Positions 36,235-45,499 of a DNA stretch of 64,000 bases are shown here, piece by piece. The notes under the pieces are model-generated. The model saw nothing but the letters and a program-made list of their open reading frames with translations, was not told the DNA's origin and made no database searches. This DNA is from Shimia sp. (lineage in GTDB: Bacteria; Pseudomonadota; Alphaproteobacteria; Rhodobacterales; Rhodobacteraceae). A program made the position numbers and the translations under genes. The number at the start of each line of letters is the position of its first letter. Within the stretch, counting starts at the first letter, position 1. The DNA is taken from NCBI RefSeq assembly GCF_022448905.1, contig NZ_JAKVCW010000001.1, positions 239,996 to 303,995 of the forward strand, in the 5' to 3' direction.

Positions 36235-37584
36235 ATGGCTCAAGCCGCTGAAACCCTGATCAAATCCGCTCAGACTGTTCTGACCATGGATGACGATCGC
36301 CGCGAACTGGCGACGCATGACATCCGCATCAAGGATGGTGTGATTGCCGAGATTGGCGAGAACCTCACAACCGATGGCGAGACCGTTTTTGCTGACGGCT
36401 GCGTGGTCACGCCTGGCTTGGTGAACACGCATCACCACCTTTACCAAACCTTGACCCGGGCTGTGCCAGGCGGACAGGACGCCCTGCTGTTTGGCTGGCT
36501 GCAACGGCTTTATCCGATCTGGTCACGTTTTGGGTCAGAAGAGATGAACATCTCAGCCCAGATTGGCCTTGCCGAACTGGCGCTCTCTGGCTGCACCCTG
36601 ACCTCGGATCACCTCTATCTCTATCCAAATGGATCGCGCCTGGATGACACCATCGAGGCTGCCAAGGAGGTTGGGATGCGTTTCCATCCCACCCGTGGCG
36701 CCATGAGCATTGGCGAAAGCGACGGCGGCCTGCCCCCGGATTCGCTGGTCGAAAAAGAAGACGCCATCCTCAAAGACGCCATTCGTCTAATCGACACCCA
36801 CCACGACGCCCGCGACGGCAGCATGGTGCGCGTCGGCGTGGCCCCTTGTTCGCCGTTTTCCGTGTCTCGCGAGTTGATGCGCGACGCGGCCATCTTGGCG
36901 CGCGACAAAGGTGTGATGCTGCACACCCATTTGGCGGAAAACGACGAAGACATTGCCTACTCGCTGGAAAACTTCGGCTGCCGCCCTGGCCAATACGCTG
37001 AAGAGCTTGGCTGGGTAGGCGAGGACGTTTGGCACGCCCATTGCGTGAAGCTGGATGAAAGCGAAATCGCGCTTTTTGCCCGCACCAAAACCGGCGTCGC
37101 CCATTGCCCTTGTTCCAACTGCCGCCTGGGCAGTGGCATCGCGCCCGTGCGCGCCATGCGCGACGCCAAAGTGCCTGTGGGCCTTGGTGTAGACGGCTCT
37201 GCCTCCAACGACGCGGGCAATCTGGTGGCCGAAGCCCGCCAGGCGATGTTGTTGCAGCGAGTCGCTCTGGGCGCGGACGCCATGTCCCCCCGCGAAGCGC
37301 TGGAAATTGCCACGCGAGGCGGGGCAGAGGTGCTGGGCCGTCATGATTGCGGCCAGATCGCTGTCGGTAAGCGCGCCGACATTGCGATTTGGGATGTCAC
37401 CGGCGTGCACAGCGCGGGCAGCTGGGATCAGGCGGCGATTCTTCTGGCAGGTCCAACCACCGTGCGCGATCTTTTTGTCGAAGGCCGGCAGATCGTGCGC
37501 GATGGCCATATGACCAGCATCAACTTGGCTTCGGTGATTCAGCGGCAGAATGCTTTGGCCACGCGGCTCGCGGAAAGCCTCTGA
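36235..37584 (+). CDS. 8-oxoguanine deaminase (amidohydrolase)
   Basis: 449-residue amidohydrolase. Metal-binding HxH is in VNTHHHLYQTL. Other family segments are HTHLAENDEDIAYSLENFG, VAHCPCSNCRLGSGIAPVR, and the catalytic Asp in LGVDGSASNDAGN. Pattern and length fit bacterial 8-oxoguanine deaminases (guanine salvage/oxidised base removal) and related atrazine-type hydrolases. The ATG at 36235 is taken over an upstream ATG at 36112, which would add a non-family tail. A hairpin terminator follows. Confidence 0.87.
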   Translation: MAQAAETLIKSAQTVLTMDDDRRELATHDIRIKDGVIAEIGENLTTDGETVFADGCVVTPGLVNTHHHLYQTLTRAVPGGQDALLFGWLQRLYPIWSRFGSEEMNISAQIGLAELALSGCTLTSDHLYLYPNGSRLDDTIEAAKEVGMRFHPTRGAMSIGESDGGLPPDSLVEKEDAILKDAIRLIDTHHDARDGSMVRVGVAPCSPFSVSRELMRDAAILARDKGVMLHTHLAENDEDIAYSLENFGCRPGQYAEELGWVGEDVWHAHCVKLDESEIALFARTKTGVAHCPCSNCRLGSGIAPVRAMRDAKVPVGLGVDGSASNDAGNLVAEARQAMLLQRVALGADAMSPREALEIATRGGAEVLGRHDCGQIAVGKRADIAIWDVTGVHSAGSWDQAAILLAGPTTVRDLFVEGRQIVRDGHMTSINLASVIQRQNALATRLAESL

Positions 37585-37651
37585 GCGAATACACCGGCGG
37601 GCGCACCTTTGCGTCCGTCACCTTAAGTCATTCAAATCATGCGGAAAAAAC

Positions 37652-37684
37652 AAAAGGCGCCGGGAAACCCTGGCGCCTTTTTGC
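37652..37684 (+). terminator. Hairpin terminator
   Basis: AAGGCGCC and GGCGCCTT pair over a 10-base loop, followed by TTTT; ends the deaminase transcript just before the convergent tRNA. Confidence 0.88.
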
Positions 37685-37696
37685 GTTAGATCCAAA

Positions 37697-37771
37697 TGGA
37701 GCGGGCGAGGCGATTCGAACGCCCGACCCTAACCTTGGCAAGGTTATGCTCTACCCCTGAGCTACGCCCGC
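37697..37771 (-). tRNA. tRNA-Gly (GCC), copy 1
   Basis: 75 bases on the minus strand form a full cloverleaf: acceptor GCGGGCG/CGCCCGC, anticodon loop TTGCCAA (anticodon GCC), T loop TTCGAAT, and encoded CCA end. Confidence 0.97.
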
Positions 37772-37888
37772 ACCGTTTGGATGGCCGTGATTTAGCGCTC
37801 CCCACGGGGGACCGCAACCCCCAATTCGAAAGAAATTCACACAATCCGCAGAAAGTTTTTAAGTACCTGAAAAGTGGTCCAGAAACGC

Positions 37889-37916
37889 GAAAAGGCGCGG
37901 ATAAATCCGCGCCTTC
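37889..37916 (-). terminator. Hairpin terminator between the tRNA genes
   Basis: AAGGCGCGGAT and ATCCGCGCCTT pair over 2 bases; the minus strand then reads TTTTC, placed after the second tRNA-Gly. Confidence 0.75.
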
Positions 37917-37941
37917 ATCACTCTCTCCGCGTGGGAGATAT

Positions 37942-38016
37942 TGGAGCGGGCGAGGCGATTCGAACGCCCGACCCTAACCTTGGCAAGGTTATGCTCTACC
38001 CCTGAGCTACGCCCGC
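37942..38016 (-). tRNA. tRNA-Gly (GCC), copy 2
   Basis: Same 75-base sequence as the copy at 37697-37771 by eye, including anticodon GCC and encoded CCA. The two lie 170 bases apart on the same strand, a tandem duplication. Confidence 0.97.
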
Positions 38017-38145
38017 TTCCTTGGGTGAGGCGTGAAATATAAAGAGTCTCGGCGGGCTGCAAGTGGAAAATGTCGCCTTGCCGAAAAAAATGTGATTTTT
38101 GATTTTTCACCGACGGAACCCTCAATAAGGCACGTAGTAGCTTCC

Positions 38146-38520
38146 ATGACAGACACCACACAGACACTCAGCCGCCGCAGCTTTCTGGCCATGCTTTTGT
38201 TGGCCCCGGCCGGGGCTTTGGCGCACGCCGGACATGGCATGAGCCACCTGACGGTCACATCCACCGTGACCCGCCGCCGCAGGCGTCGTCTGGATCTGGT
38301 GCTGACATTCTACAACGCTGGCACCGAGCCCATGACGCTGGAAGGCATCTCGGTCGACGTCGCCAAACTCTCAGGACAAAAGCTGCCCTTCACCGTGCCT
38401 GCCGGCGGGCTGGAGGAGCAAAAGCTGACCCTGCGGTTTGACGATGCGGTGCCCGGCATTTTCACCATGCTGTTGGATTTTGGCGCGGACGGGCAGGGGC
38501 CTGTGACTGTCATGCCGTAG
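38146..38520 (+). CDS. Tat-exported small protein preceding YHYH protein
   Basis: 124 residues. The N-terminus LSRRSFLAMLLLAPAGALA has the twin-arginine (RR-x-F-L) signal. The rest is a beta-rich domain starting HAGHGMSHLTV, with FYNAGTEPMTLEG and LLDFGADGQGP, resembling small copper-chaperone/cupredoxin-like exported folds, though no full metal site is certain; the HAGHGMSH cluster could bind a metal. It lies 21 bases before the YHYH gene, so the pair is an operon. Function unknown. Confidence 0.78.
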   Translation: MTDTTQTLSRRSFLAMLLLAPAGALAHAGHGMSHLTVTSTVTRRRRRRLDLVLTFYNAGTEPMTLEGISVDVAKLSGQKLPFTVPAGGLEEQKLTLRFDDAVPGIFTMLLDFGADGQGPVTVMP

Positions 38521-38541
38521 GGGATTTCTGGAGGGAACCAC

Positions 38542-39441
38542 ATGACTTTGTTGGAAAACGTGAAGCTCGGCGTTCTGGCCGTGGCTATTGTTATGGGCGC
38601 CGCGGCAAGCAGCGATGCCCAGGGGCGTCCGCCAATGCGGCAACACACCGCCACCGAGTCCGAACCGCTTAGTCTGGTGAAGGCCACCAAGACCGCAGGC
38701 CGCAACAAGGTGAGCATCTCCCAAAAGGGCTCCAAGCGGGTGATTACCGCCAATGGCATCCCCGCCCATAAGGTGGGCCGGTTCCCCAACAGCGGCAACC
38801 CCAATCGCATCAAGGCTCAGTCCTATACCTTTACTATGCCGCTCACACCGCAGAAGACCGTGCTCAGCACGCAAAGCCGCATGAGTATCTTCGGTGTAGG
38901 CGTCAACGGCGTGCCATTTGATCCCGGCGCGGCCGAGTTCTGGCGCGGCAACCCGCGCTCCGGCTGGCAGTATGAAGCGCTCGGTGGCGCGGTGCCGCTC
39001 GGCTTGGATGCCAACTACGCTCATGTGCAGCCCACCGGGGCGTATCACTATCACGGCTTGCCGGTTGGGCTGATGCAGCAACTTGGTTGGTCGCGCCAGG
39101 CGGAATCGCCGCTGATCGGTTTTGCGGCGGACGGCTTCCCGATCTACGCCATCACCGCCACAGTGAATGGCCGCGTCACGCAAATGACCAGTTCCTATCG
39201 TCTTAAATCCGGCAACCGCACCGGCAACGGCCCCACCGGCCGTAACGATGGCACCTTTGTCCAAGACTACAGATATGTCGCCGGGGCAGGGACGTTGGAT
39301 GAATGCAACGGCGCATTTGTGAAAACCGCAGATTACCCGCAAGGCACCTACGCCTATTTTCTCACCGACAGTTTTCCTGTGATCCCGCGCTGCCACAAGG
39401 GCACGCCGGACCCCAGCTTTCAAAAACGTCGCCCAAGATAA
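38542..39441 (+). CDS. YHYH-domain secreted protein
   Basis: 299 residues with a signal peptide (about 1-28) and the YHYH signature in PTGAYHYHGLPVGLMQQLGW, plus GFAADGFPIYAI. YHYH proteins are extracytoplasmic and often lie near oxidase or copper genes, but no reaction is established. GGAGGGAACCAC precedes the ATG. It pairs with the Tat-exported protein upstream and ends in a hairpin terminator. Confidence 0.87.
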   Translation: MTLLENVKLGVLAVAIVMGAAASSDAQGRPPMRQHTATESEPLSLVKATKTAGRNKVSISQKGSKRVITANGIPAHKVGRFPNSGNPNRIKAQSYTFTMPLTPQKTVLSTQSRMSIFGVGVNGVPFDPGAAEFWRGNPRSGWQYEALGGAVPLGLDANYAHVQPTGAYHYHGLPVGLMQQLGWSRQAESPLIGFAADGFPIYAITATVNGRVTQMTSSYRLKSGNRTGNGPTGRNDGTFVQDYRYVAGAGTLDECNGAFVKTADYPQGTYAYFLTDSFPVIPRCHKGTPDPSFQKRRPR

Positions 39442-39509
39442 GTCGCCGCTGATTTTCGAAGGGTGACAACCCGGTGTGTGTTCCTGCACTGCACCCTTTG
39501 GAAGCCCCT

Positions 39510-39545
39510 GAAACGCCCGCACCCCCAATGCGGGCGTTTCTTTTA
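39510..39545. terminator. Hairpin terminator
   Basis: GAAACGCCCGCA and TGCGGGCGTTTC pair over a 7-base loop, followed by TTTT on the plus strand. It lies just at the end of the convergent PEP-mutase-like gene. Confidence 0.87.
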
Positions 39546-40379
39546 CACGCGCGGTGTTGGCTGTGCCCGCATGAGCCCCATCAACTCCGCCCCCGGCATC
39601 GCCTTGTCGGCATAGGCAAAGGCCCCGTCCTGCAACACCGCGCGCATCGCCTGCTGCACCGCGCCATACGCCAACCGGGCCAGGGACCCGCCCACGCTGA
39701 TCCGCGCCACACCAACCTCTGACAATTCCTGCACCGTATAAAATGGCGCCCGCAGCCCCATCACCACATTCACCGGTTTGCTCACCTCGGCGCACACAGT
39801 CCGGATTGCGTCCAGGTCCGGCAGGCCCGGCGCATAAAGCACATCGGCCCCCGCCGCCTCAAACGCCTGCAGCCGTGCAATTGTGTCTTTTAAGTCAGGC
39901 CGTCCGTGCAAATAGTTCTCCGCCCGTGCTGTCAGCACAAACTGATGGGCCTTTGCCGCCTCCGCCGCGGCGGCAATGCGCTCCACCGCCAGTCCCATAT
40001 CCATCACGCCCGCGTCCTCACCGCCGGTGGCATCTTCAATCGAGCCGCCAACCAGCCCAACCTCCGCCGCCATGACTATGGTCTTGGCGCAGGTTTCCGG
40101 GGCCAGGCCAAAACCGTCCTCCAGATCGGCGGACACCGGCAGGTCTGTGGCCGCCACAATCTCCGCCGCGTTGGAGAGAATCGCCGCCCGCGTCATGCTT
40201 GCTGCCCCGTCGCGGAGGCCTTGGGTCACGGCAGCCCCTGCACTGGTGGTCGCCAATGCCGCGAAACCTTCGGCCGCCAACACCCGCGCACTTCCCGCAT
40301 CCCAAGGATTTGGCATCACAAAAGCCTTGTTTCCCTGATGCAGGTCCAAAAAAGCGGTGTATTTCTGATCTCTACGCAT
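39543..40379 (-). CDS. Isocitrate lyase/PEP mutase superfamily protein
   Basis: 278 residues of the PEP mutase/isocitrate lyase alpha-beta barrel. Motifs: PNPWDAGSARVLAAEGFAAL, the metal-binding PVSADLEDGFGLAP, and GGSIEDATGG. The KKCGH-type lyase loop of true isocitrate lyase is missing, so it is a small C-C bond lyase or hydrolase (2-methylisocitrate lyase-like, oxaloacetase-like or carboxyvinyl-phosphonate mutase-like). Substrate undecided. It is divergent from ctaD. Confidence 0.85.
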   Translation of the reverse strand: MRRDQKYTAFLDLHQGNKAFVMPNPWDAGSARVLAAEGFAALATTSAGAAVTQGLRDGAASMTRAAILSNAAEIVAATDLPVSADLEDGFGLAPETCAKTIVMAAEVGLVGGSIEDATGGEDAGVMDMGLAVERIAAAAEAAKAHQFVLTARAENYLHGRPDLKDTIARLQAFEAAGADVLYAPGLPDLDAIRTVCAEVSKPVNVVMGLRAPFYTVQELSEVGVARISVGGSLARLAYGAVQQAMRAVLQDGAFAYADKAMPGAELMGLMRAQPTPRV

Positions 40380-40486
40380 GTGCTGATTCCCAAGTGGTTC
40401 TCACCACCGTAGCGTGAAAACAGAACAAAATTGGAACAAATCGCCGTACCTTGCGCATTTTCCTCGCCTGCCTGCGACAATTTTTT

Positions 40487-40500
40487 TTGATCTAGGTCAA
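40487..40500 (+). promoter_or_regulatory. FNR/FixK-type box upstream of ctaD
   Basis: TTGATCTAGGTCAA matches the FNR consensus TTGAT-N4-ATCAA with one mismatch. It lies 101 bases before the ctaD start, where an oxygen-responsive FnrL could repress or activate the aa3 oxidase. Confidence 0.65.
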
Positions 40501-40601
40501 TTACGGAGATTGCGACCACGCGCTCAGCACCCTAAAACGACCGGGAACCAGGCGTCGGCGGGATTCCGCACGCCCAGATACAATTCAACAGGAGGCAACG
40601 C

Positions 40602-42296
40602 ATGGCAGACGCAGCCATTCAAGGCCACGACCATCATGACGAGCGCGGATTTTTCACTCGCTGGTTCATGTCGACCAACCACAAGGACATTGGCATCCTT
40701 TATCTGATCGTATCGGCACTGGCCGGTCTGATCTCCGTATTCTTCACCGTGCTGATGCGCATGGAGCTGATGGACCCGGGTGTGCAATACATGTGTCTGG
40801 AAGGCGCACGCTTCTTTGGCGGCGGTGATGGCCCCTGTACGCCAAACGGCCACCTTTGGAACGTTCTGATCACCTACCACGGCGTCCTGATGATGTTCTT
40901 CGTGGTGATCCCTGCGCTGTTCGGCGGCTTCGGCAACTACTTCATGCCGCTGCAGATCGGTGCGCCGGATATGGCGTTCCCACGTATGAACAACCTGTCC
41001 TTCTGGCTCTACGTGGCCGGTACCCTGCTGGGTGTCGCCTCAATGTTTGCACCAGGCGGTGGTCCGGCAATGGCAGATGGCAGCCAACAGCTTGGCTCTG
41101 GTGTCGGCTGGGTCCTGTACCCACCGCTCTCCACCATTGAGGACGGCATGTCGATGGACCTCGCGATCTTTGCGGTGCACGTCTCCGGTGCCTCTTCGAT
41201 CCTGGGTGCAATCAACATCATCACCACCTTCCTGAACATGCGTGCCCCTGGCATGACCCTGTTCAAAGTGCCTCTGTTTGCCTGGTCCATCTTTGTGACC
41301 GCGTGGCTGATCCTCCTGGCTCTGCCCGTTCTGGCCGGCGCCATCACCATGCTGCTGACCGACCGTAACTTCGGCACCACCTTCTTTGATCCAGCTGGCG
41401 GCGGCGACCCGATCCTGTATCAGCACATCCTGTGGTTCTTCGGCCACCCGGAAGTGTACATCGTGATCCTGCCAGGCTTCGGCATCATCTCTCACGTGAT
41501 TGCGACCTTCGCGCGCAAGCCGGTCTTTGGCTACCTGCCAATGGTCTGGGCGATCATCGCGATTGGTGCTCTGGGCTTCGTTGTGTGGGCGCACCACATG
41601 TACACCGTGGGTATGAGCCTTACTCAGCAGTCCTACTTTATGCTGGCCACCATGGTCATCGCGGTGCCAACCGGGGTAAAAATCTTTAGCTGGATCGCCA
41701 CCATGTGGGGCGGCTCCATCGAGTTCAAAACCCCGATGCTCTGGGCCTTCGGCTTCCTCTTCCTCTTCACCATGGGCGGCGTGACCGGCATCGTTCTGTC
41801 GCAAGCCTCTGTGGACCGCTACTACCACGACACCTACTACGTGGTTGCGCACTTCCACTATGTTATGTCGCTGGGTGCGGTATTCGCCATCTTCGCCGGT
41901 ATCTACTTCTACTTCGGCAAGATGACCGGTCGTCACTACCCTGAGTGGGCGGGCAAGCTGCACTTCTGGCTGTTCTTCATCGGCGCGAACCTGACCTTCT
42001 TCCCACAGCACTTCTTGGGGCGTCAGGGCATGCCACGTCGTTACATCGACTATCCGGAAGCCTTTGCATATTGGAACAAGATCAGCTCCTACGGCGCGTT
42101 CATTTCCTTCGCATCCTTCCTGTTCTTCTTCGGTGTGATCATCTACTCGATGTTCCGCGGCGCGAAAGTGACCGAGAACAACTACTGGAACGAGTACGCC
42201 GACACTCTGGAATGGACCCTGCCAAGCCCACCCCCAGAGCACACCTTCGAGATCCTGCCAAAGCAGGAAGACTGGGACAAAGGCCACTCTCACTAA
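40602..42296 (+). CDS. ctaD: Cytochrome c oxidase subunit I (aa3 type)
   Basis: 564-residue integral membrane core subunit with twelve helices, carrying haem a and the haem a3-CuB centre for O2 reduction and proton pumping. Visible segments: [40 protein letters not shown] (CuB His-Tyr motif), and [20 protein letters not shown] (haem ligands). Subunits II and III are not adjacent, which is common for ctaD in Rhodobacterales. A strong terminator follows and an FNR-type box precedes it. Confidence 0.98.
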   Translation: MADAAIQGHDHHDERGFFTRWFMSTNHKDIGILYLIVSALAGLISVFFTVLMRMELMDPGVQYMCLEGARFFGGGDGPCTPNGHLWNVLITYHGVLMMFFVVIPALFGGFGNYFMPLQIGAPDMAFPRMNNLSFWLYVAGTLLGVASMFAPGGGPAMADGSQQLGSGVGWVLYPPLSTIEDGMSMDLAIFAVHVSGASSILGAINIITTFLNMRAPGMTLFKVPLFAWSIFVTAWLILLALPVLAGAITMLLTDRNFGTTFFDPAGGGDPILYQHILWFFGHPEVYIVILPGFGIISHVIATFARKPVFGYLPMVWAIIAIGALGFVVWAHHMYTVGMSLTQQSYFMLATMVIAVPTGVKIFSWIATMWGGSIEFKTPMLWAFGFLFLFTMGGVTGIVLSQASVDRYYHDTYYVVAHFHYVMSLGAVFAIFAGIYFYFGKMTGRHYPEWAGKLHFWLFFIGANLTFFPQHFLGRQGMPRRYIDYPEAFAYWNKISSYGAFISFASFLFFFGVIIYSMFRGAKVTENNYWNEYADTLEWTLPSPPPEHTFEILPKQEDWDKGHSH

Positions 42297-42323
42297 GGTG
42301 AGGCCTCTCAGGTAGAAGATCAA

Positions 42324-42360
42324 AGAGGCCCCGGCGCAGCGATGCTCCGGGGCCTTTTCT
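42324..42360 (+). terminator. Hairpin terminator after ctaD
   Basis: AGGCCCCGG pairs with CCGGGGCCT over a 12-base loop, followed by TTTTCT. Confidence 0.93.
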
Positions 42361-42382
42361 TATGAGGCGAGGGCCCTTGCGG

Positions 42383-43009
42383 ATGTCAGACACGGATTTG
42401 GAAACGATCAAGGCCGGGATGGCTGGCGTCTACGAGCGCAACGCCGCCGTCTGGGACGAGGGTCGCGATACGTCTTTGCGGGAAAAAGACTGGCTCTCCC
42501 GCTGGCTCGAGGGCCTGACAGTCCCCTCCAATATCCTTGACCTCGGTTGCGGCGCAGGTCGGCCGCTGAGCAGCCATCTGGTTGGGCTTGGGCATGAGGT
42601 TGTCGGCGTCGACGCCAGCGCCGCCATGATTGCCCGTGCGCAGGCCAATGTTCCAGACGCCACATTCCAGGTCGCTGACATGCGCCACCTTGATTTAGGC
42701 CAGACCTTTGACGCCATCCTCAGCTGGGACGCCTTCTTTCACCTCAGCCCCGCAGAACAACGGACAACCCTGCCACTGATTCTAAACCACCTCAGACCCG
42801 GCGGCCACCTTCTGCTGACCGTGGGCGATGACGAAGGTGAGGTCACTGGCACCGTGGCGGGAGAGCCTGTCTATCACGGCAGCCTGTCTCCCGCCGAATA
42901 CCTCGACATCCTGCAAACCGCCGGCTTTGCCGAGATCACCTACACTCCCAATGACCCCACTGTACTAGGCCGCTACGTTCTTTTAGCCCGCGGCAAAGAC
43001 GCGACATGA
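42383..43009 (+). CDS. Class I SAM-dependent methyltransferase
   Basis: 208 residues. SAM-binding motif I LDLGCGAGRPLSSHL, motif II GVDASAAMIARAQ, and VADMRHLDLG. The ATG at 42383 is chosen (MSDTDLETIKAGM); an in-frame ATG at 42362 would overlap the terminator tail. Small-molecule substrate unknown. The next gene (DUF2244) is 107 bases downstream on the same strand with a family B repeat between them. Confidence 0.85.
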   Translation: MSDTDLETIKAGMAGVYERNAAVWDEGRDTSLREKDWLSRWLEGLTVPSNILDLGCGAGRPLSSHLVGLGHEVVGVDASAAMIARAQANVPDATFQVADMRHLDLGQTFDAILSWDAFFHLSPAEQRTTLPLILNHLRPGGHLLLTVGDDEGEVTGTVAGEPVYHGSLSPAEYLDILQTAGFAEITYTPNDPTVLGRYVLLARGKDAT

Positions 43010-43038
43010 CCCACAAAAACCAACGCGCCCCATTCTCC

Positions 43039-43094
43039 TTCCCCAAATATCCCAGGGTGAATTGCGCGCCCGCGCGCAAGAGGGGCTGGCCCCT
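43039..43094 (+). repeat. Dispersed palindromic repeat, family B copy 2
   Basis: Same architecture as 23452-23508: AATATCCCAGGGTGAA, then hairpin TTGCGCGC/GCGCGCAA, then hairpin AGGGGC/GCCCCT. The stem base pair A-T of copy 1 is C-G here. It is again placed 3' of a plus-strand gene. Confidence 0.8.
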
Positions 43095-43115
43095 GCCTGA
43101 CGCAAGGCTGACCTG

Positions 43116-43616
43116 ATGCCCCACCGCTGGACACTCCAAACCAACCCAGACCAGCCCGTCCTGACCCTCTGGCCGCACCGCTCTCTGCCACGCCGGGGCT
43201 TTGCCGCGATGATTCTCTTTGCCTTCACCATGGGCACCATCCCGCTCTACGGCCTTTTGGGGTCTGTGGCGCTTTGGGGCATTCTGCCGTTCATTCTGGT
43301 GATGGTCGGCGGCCTCTGGTGGGGGCTGGAGCGCTCTTACAAAGACGGCGAGATCCTCGAAGAGCTCACTTTGGCCGACGACATCCTGCATCTGCGCCAC
43401 TCCCCCGCGCGCGGCGCCGCCAAAGAGTGGGAGTGCAACATCTACTGGACCCGTGCCGAGCTGCATGCTTTTGGCGGCCCTGTCCCCAACTACGTGACCC
43501 TCACAGGCAATGGCCGTATCGTGGAGATCGGAAGCTTTCTTAGCGAAGACGAGCGCAAACAGCTCTACGTCGAACTGGACGACTTTCTGAGGGCAAACGC
43601 CACGCCGTCAAATTAA
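43116..43616 (+). CDS. DUF2244 membrane protein
   Basis: 166 residues matching DUF2244: N-terminal PNQPVTLWPHRS-like (DQPVLTLWPHRSLPRRGFAA), two helices (MILFAFTMGTIPLYGLLG, then ALWGILPFILVMVGGLWWGL), and a cytoplasmic domain with IYWTRAELHAFGGPVPNYVT. Family members often neighbour cytochrome oxidase genes in alphaproteobacteria, consistent with ctaD 0.8 kb upstream. Function is unknown. Confidence 0.88.
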   Translation: MPHRWTLQTNPDQPVLTLWPHRSLPRRGFAAMILFAFTMGTIPLYGLLGSVALWGILPFILVMVGGLWWGLERSYKDGEILEELTLADDILHLRHSPARGAAKEWECNIYWTRAELHAFGGPVPNYVTLTGNGRIVEIGSFLSEDERKQLYVELDDFLRANATPSN

Positions 43617-43850
43617 GCCTGTTGCGCAACAGCGCCGTTGCGCGGGCGCGGCCTTCATATTTGCGGCGAATCTCCGGGTGACGTGAACGTCAAAAAACGC
43701 ACCGTTGAAAAACAGTCGGGATACCGACGTAATACCGACGTAATTTTTGGGCGCGCCCCGCTGCGGTGCAGCAGGTTAACAGCCCGATTTTGCGCCCGGT
43801 TTTTTGTCTGCTAGGCTGATTTTCACACCGCCAGAGTTGGGGAGGACATC
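43617..43850. other. Palindrome- and repeat-rich intergenic region
   Basis: 234 bases without a gene. It contains GTTGCGCAAC (43621-43630, perfect palindrome), TGACGT-GA-ACGTCA (43679-43692), and an exact tandem repeat ATACCGACGTA ATACCGACGTA (43721-43742) followed by ATTTTT. It may serve as regulatory sites for the EthD gene or be a repeat relic. Confidence 0.5.
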
Positions 43851-44159
43851 ATGGCTGTAACCTTACAAGTGCTGTATCCGGTGGGCGACGGCACCACCTT
43901 TGACCACGCCTATTACGCCACCACCCACATGGGGTTGGTCGGCGAACACATGGGCGCACATATCTCCGCTGCAAAGGCTTCCAAAGGGCTGGCAGGCGGT
44001 CCGGACACCCCGGCGCCGTTTCACGCGATTGCGACAATTACCTCTGCAGATCAAGAGGCTATGGGCGCCGCCATGAAAGCCGCAGGGCCGGTCATGGCCG
44101 ATATCCCCAACTTCACCAATGTGCAGCCGCAGATCCTGATAGGCGAGATCTACGGCTGA
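43851..44159 (+). CDS. EthD family protein
   Basis: 102-residue dimeric alpha-beta barrel protein. The EthD motif is seen in TFDHAYYATTHMGLVGEHMG, and the C-terminus ends PQILIGEIYG. EthD in Rhodococcus supports ether degradation; most homologues have no known substrate. GGGGAGGACATC precedes the ATG. It is a single gene convergent with the Mrp ATPase. Confidence 0.88.
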   Translation: MAVTLQVLYPVGDGTTFDHAYYATTHMGLVGEHMGAHISAAKASKGLAGGPDTPAPFHAIATITSADQEAMGAAMKAAGPVMADIPNFTNVQPQILIGEIYG

Positions 44160-44176
44160 GGAAAAGGGGAGGGGGC

Positions 44177-45253
44177 TTAGGCCATCCCGCCCCGCACAAG
44201 CCCATTGGCAATCTGCGCATAGGCCTGTGCCATGTCGCTGTCACCGGCGGCAATCGGCGTGCCACCATCGCCCGCAAGCCGCGTGTCCAGATCAATTGGC
44301 AGCGCGCCGAGCAGCGGTACACCCAGCTTCTCAGCCTCCGCCGCAACCCCGCCGTGCCCAAAGATATGCGCCTCGTGTCCGCACTTCGGACAGTGGAAAA
44401 GGCTCATGTTTTCAATGAGTCCCAGCACCGGCGTCTTTAATTGATCAAACATACCAAGCGCCTTGCGCGCGTCCAGCAAGGCCACATCCTGCGGTGTGCT
44501 CACCACGATGGCACCGGTCAGCTCCGTCTTCTGACACAGCGTCAGCTGCACGTCCCCGGTACCGGGGGGCAGGTCAACGATGAGCACATCCAGATCGCCC
44601 CACTGCACTTGCGTCAGCATCTGTTGCAGCGCGCCCATCAACATCGGCCCGCGCCAGACCACAGGCTTGTCTTCCTCCAGCATGAACCCCAACGACATCA
44701 CGGTGACCCCATGGGCCTCAAGCGGAATAATGGTTTTACCGTCAGGACTTGCCGGACGTTTGTTGACCCCCATCATGCGCGGCTGACTTGGGCCGTAGAT
44801 GTCAGCATCCAGCAAACCCACCTTGCGGCCTTGTTTTGCGAGTGCCACGGCGAGGTTGGAGGACACGGTCGATTTGCCCACGCCGCCTTTGCCGGACCCC
44901 ACCGCAAGAATGCGATCCACGCCCGCCACTTTCATGGGGCCAGCTTGAGGTTTGGGGTGTCCGCCAATCTTTAGGCTGGGGGCCGCCGGTTTTGGGGCAG
45001 GCGCGCTGTCATGCGCCGTCAGGGCCACTTGCACCGAGTCGACCCCGTCCATCTGCGCAACGGCCGCTTCCGCCATTTTACGCAACGGCTCCATGAGTCG
45101 TGCTATATCAGGATTTGGCGCTTCGATCACAAACTGCACATTTTTGTCGCGAATGCTCAAAGCGCGCACAAAATCGCGGGAGATCAAATCGCCCCCGTCC
45201 GGGAGGGAAATTTTTTGCAAAACCGCTTGCACTTCTTCTTTGCTGACGGACAT
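44177..45253 (-). CDS. Mrp/NBP35-type iron-sulfur cluster carrier ATPase
   Basis: 358 residues. N-terminal DUF59-like domain (MSVSKEEVQAVLQKISLPDG), then a P-loop ATPase with deviant Walker A GSGKGGVGKSTVSSNLAVAL, and the cluster-binding CPKCGHEAHIFG. ApbC/Mrp proteins carry [4Fe-4S] clusters to target proteins such as aconitase-type enzymes. A single gene lying upstream of, and divergent from, the DUF1127/CcsR locus. Confidence 0.95.
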   Translation of the reverse strand: MSVSKEEVQAVLQKISLPDGGDLISRDFVRALSIRDKNVQFVIEAPNPDIARLMEPLRKMAEAAVAQMDGVDSVQVALTAHDSAPAPKPAAPSLKIGGHPKPQAGPMKVAGVDRILAVGSGKGGVGKSTVSSNLAVALAKQGRKVGLLDADIYGPSQPRMMGVNKRPASPDGKTIIPLEAHGVTVMSLGFMLEEDKPVVWRGPMLMGALQQMLTQVQWGDLDVLIVDLPPGTGDVQLTLCQKTELTGAIVVSTPQDVALLDARKALGMFDQLKTPVLGLIENMSLFHCPKCGHEAHIFGHGGVAAEAEKLGVPLLGALPIDLDTRLAGDGGTPIAAGDSDMAQAYAQIANGLVRGGMA

Positions 45254-45499
45254 GCGCGACTCCTATGCTGCGCGTGCACAATAAAGGCACTTCTAGAATG
45301 TAGATTTAGGAATGGGTTTACATTTCTTCAACCAATTCCGCACCTTGGTTAATTTTTCTACAGTTTACCTTGACGTAACGTCTGCTATTCGCTGAGCGCA
45401 TGGCTGCTTTGTCAAGGCAGCTATTGTGCAGATGCAGCATCCGCCTATATCACCATCACAACAGCGAACAGACACTCTAGCAGACTGAGAGAAATGACA

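Noticed and set aside
41040..42323. Long minus-strand frame opposite ctaD (also 7927-9246, 14112-15884, 38371-39795)
   Set aside because: Histidine/glutamine-rich or GC-skewed shadow frames opposite clear genes; common in GC-rich DNA.
45254..45499. RpoH-type promoter of the DUF1127/CcsR locus
   Set aside because: Expected from the Rhodobacter parallel, but the CTTGAC-like boxes seen have wrong spacing for a confident call.
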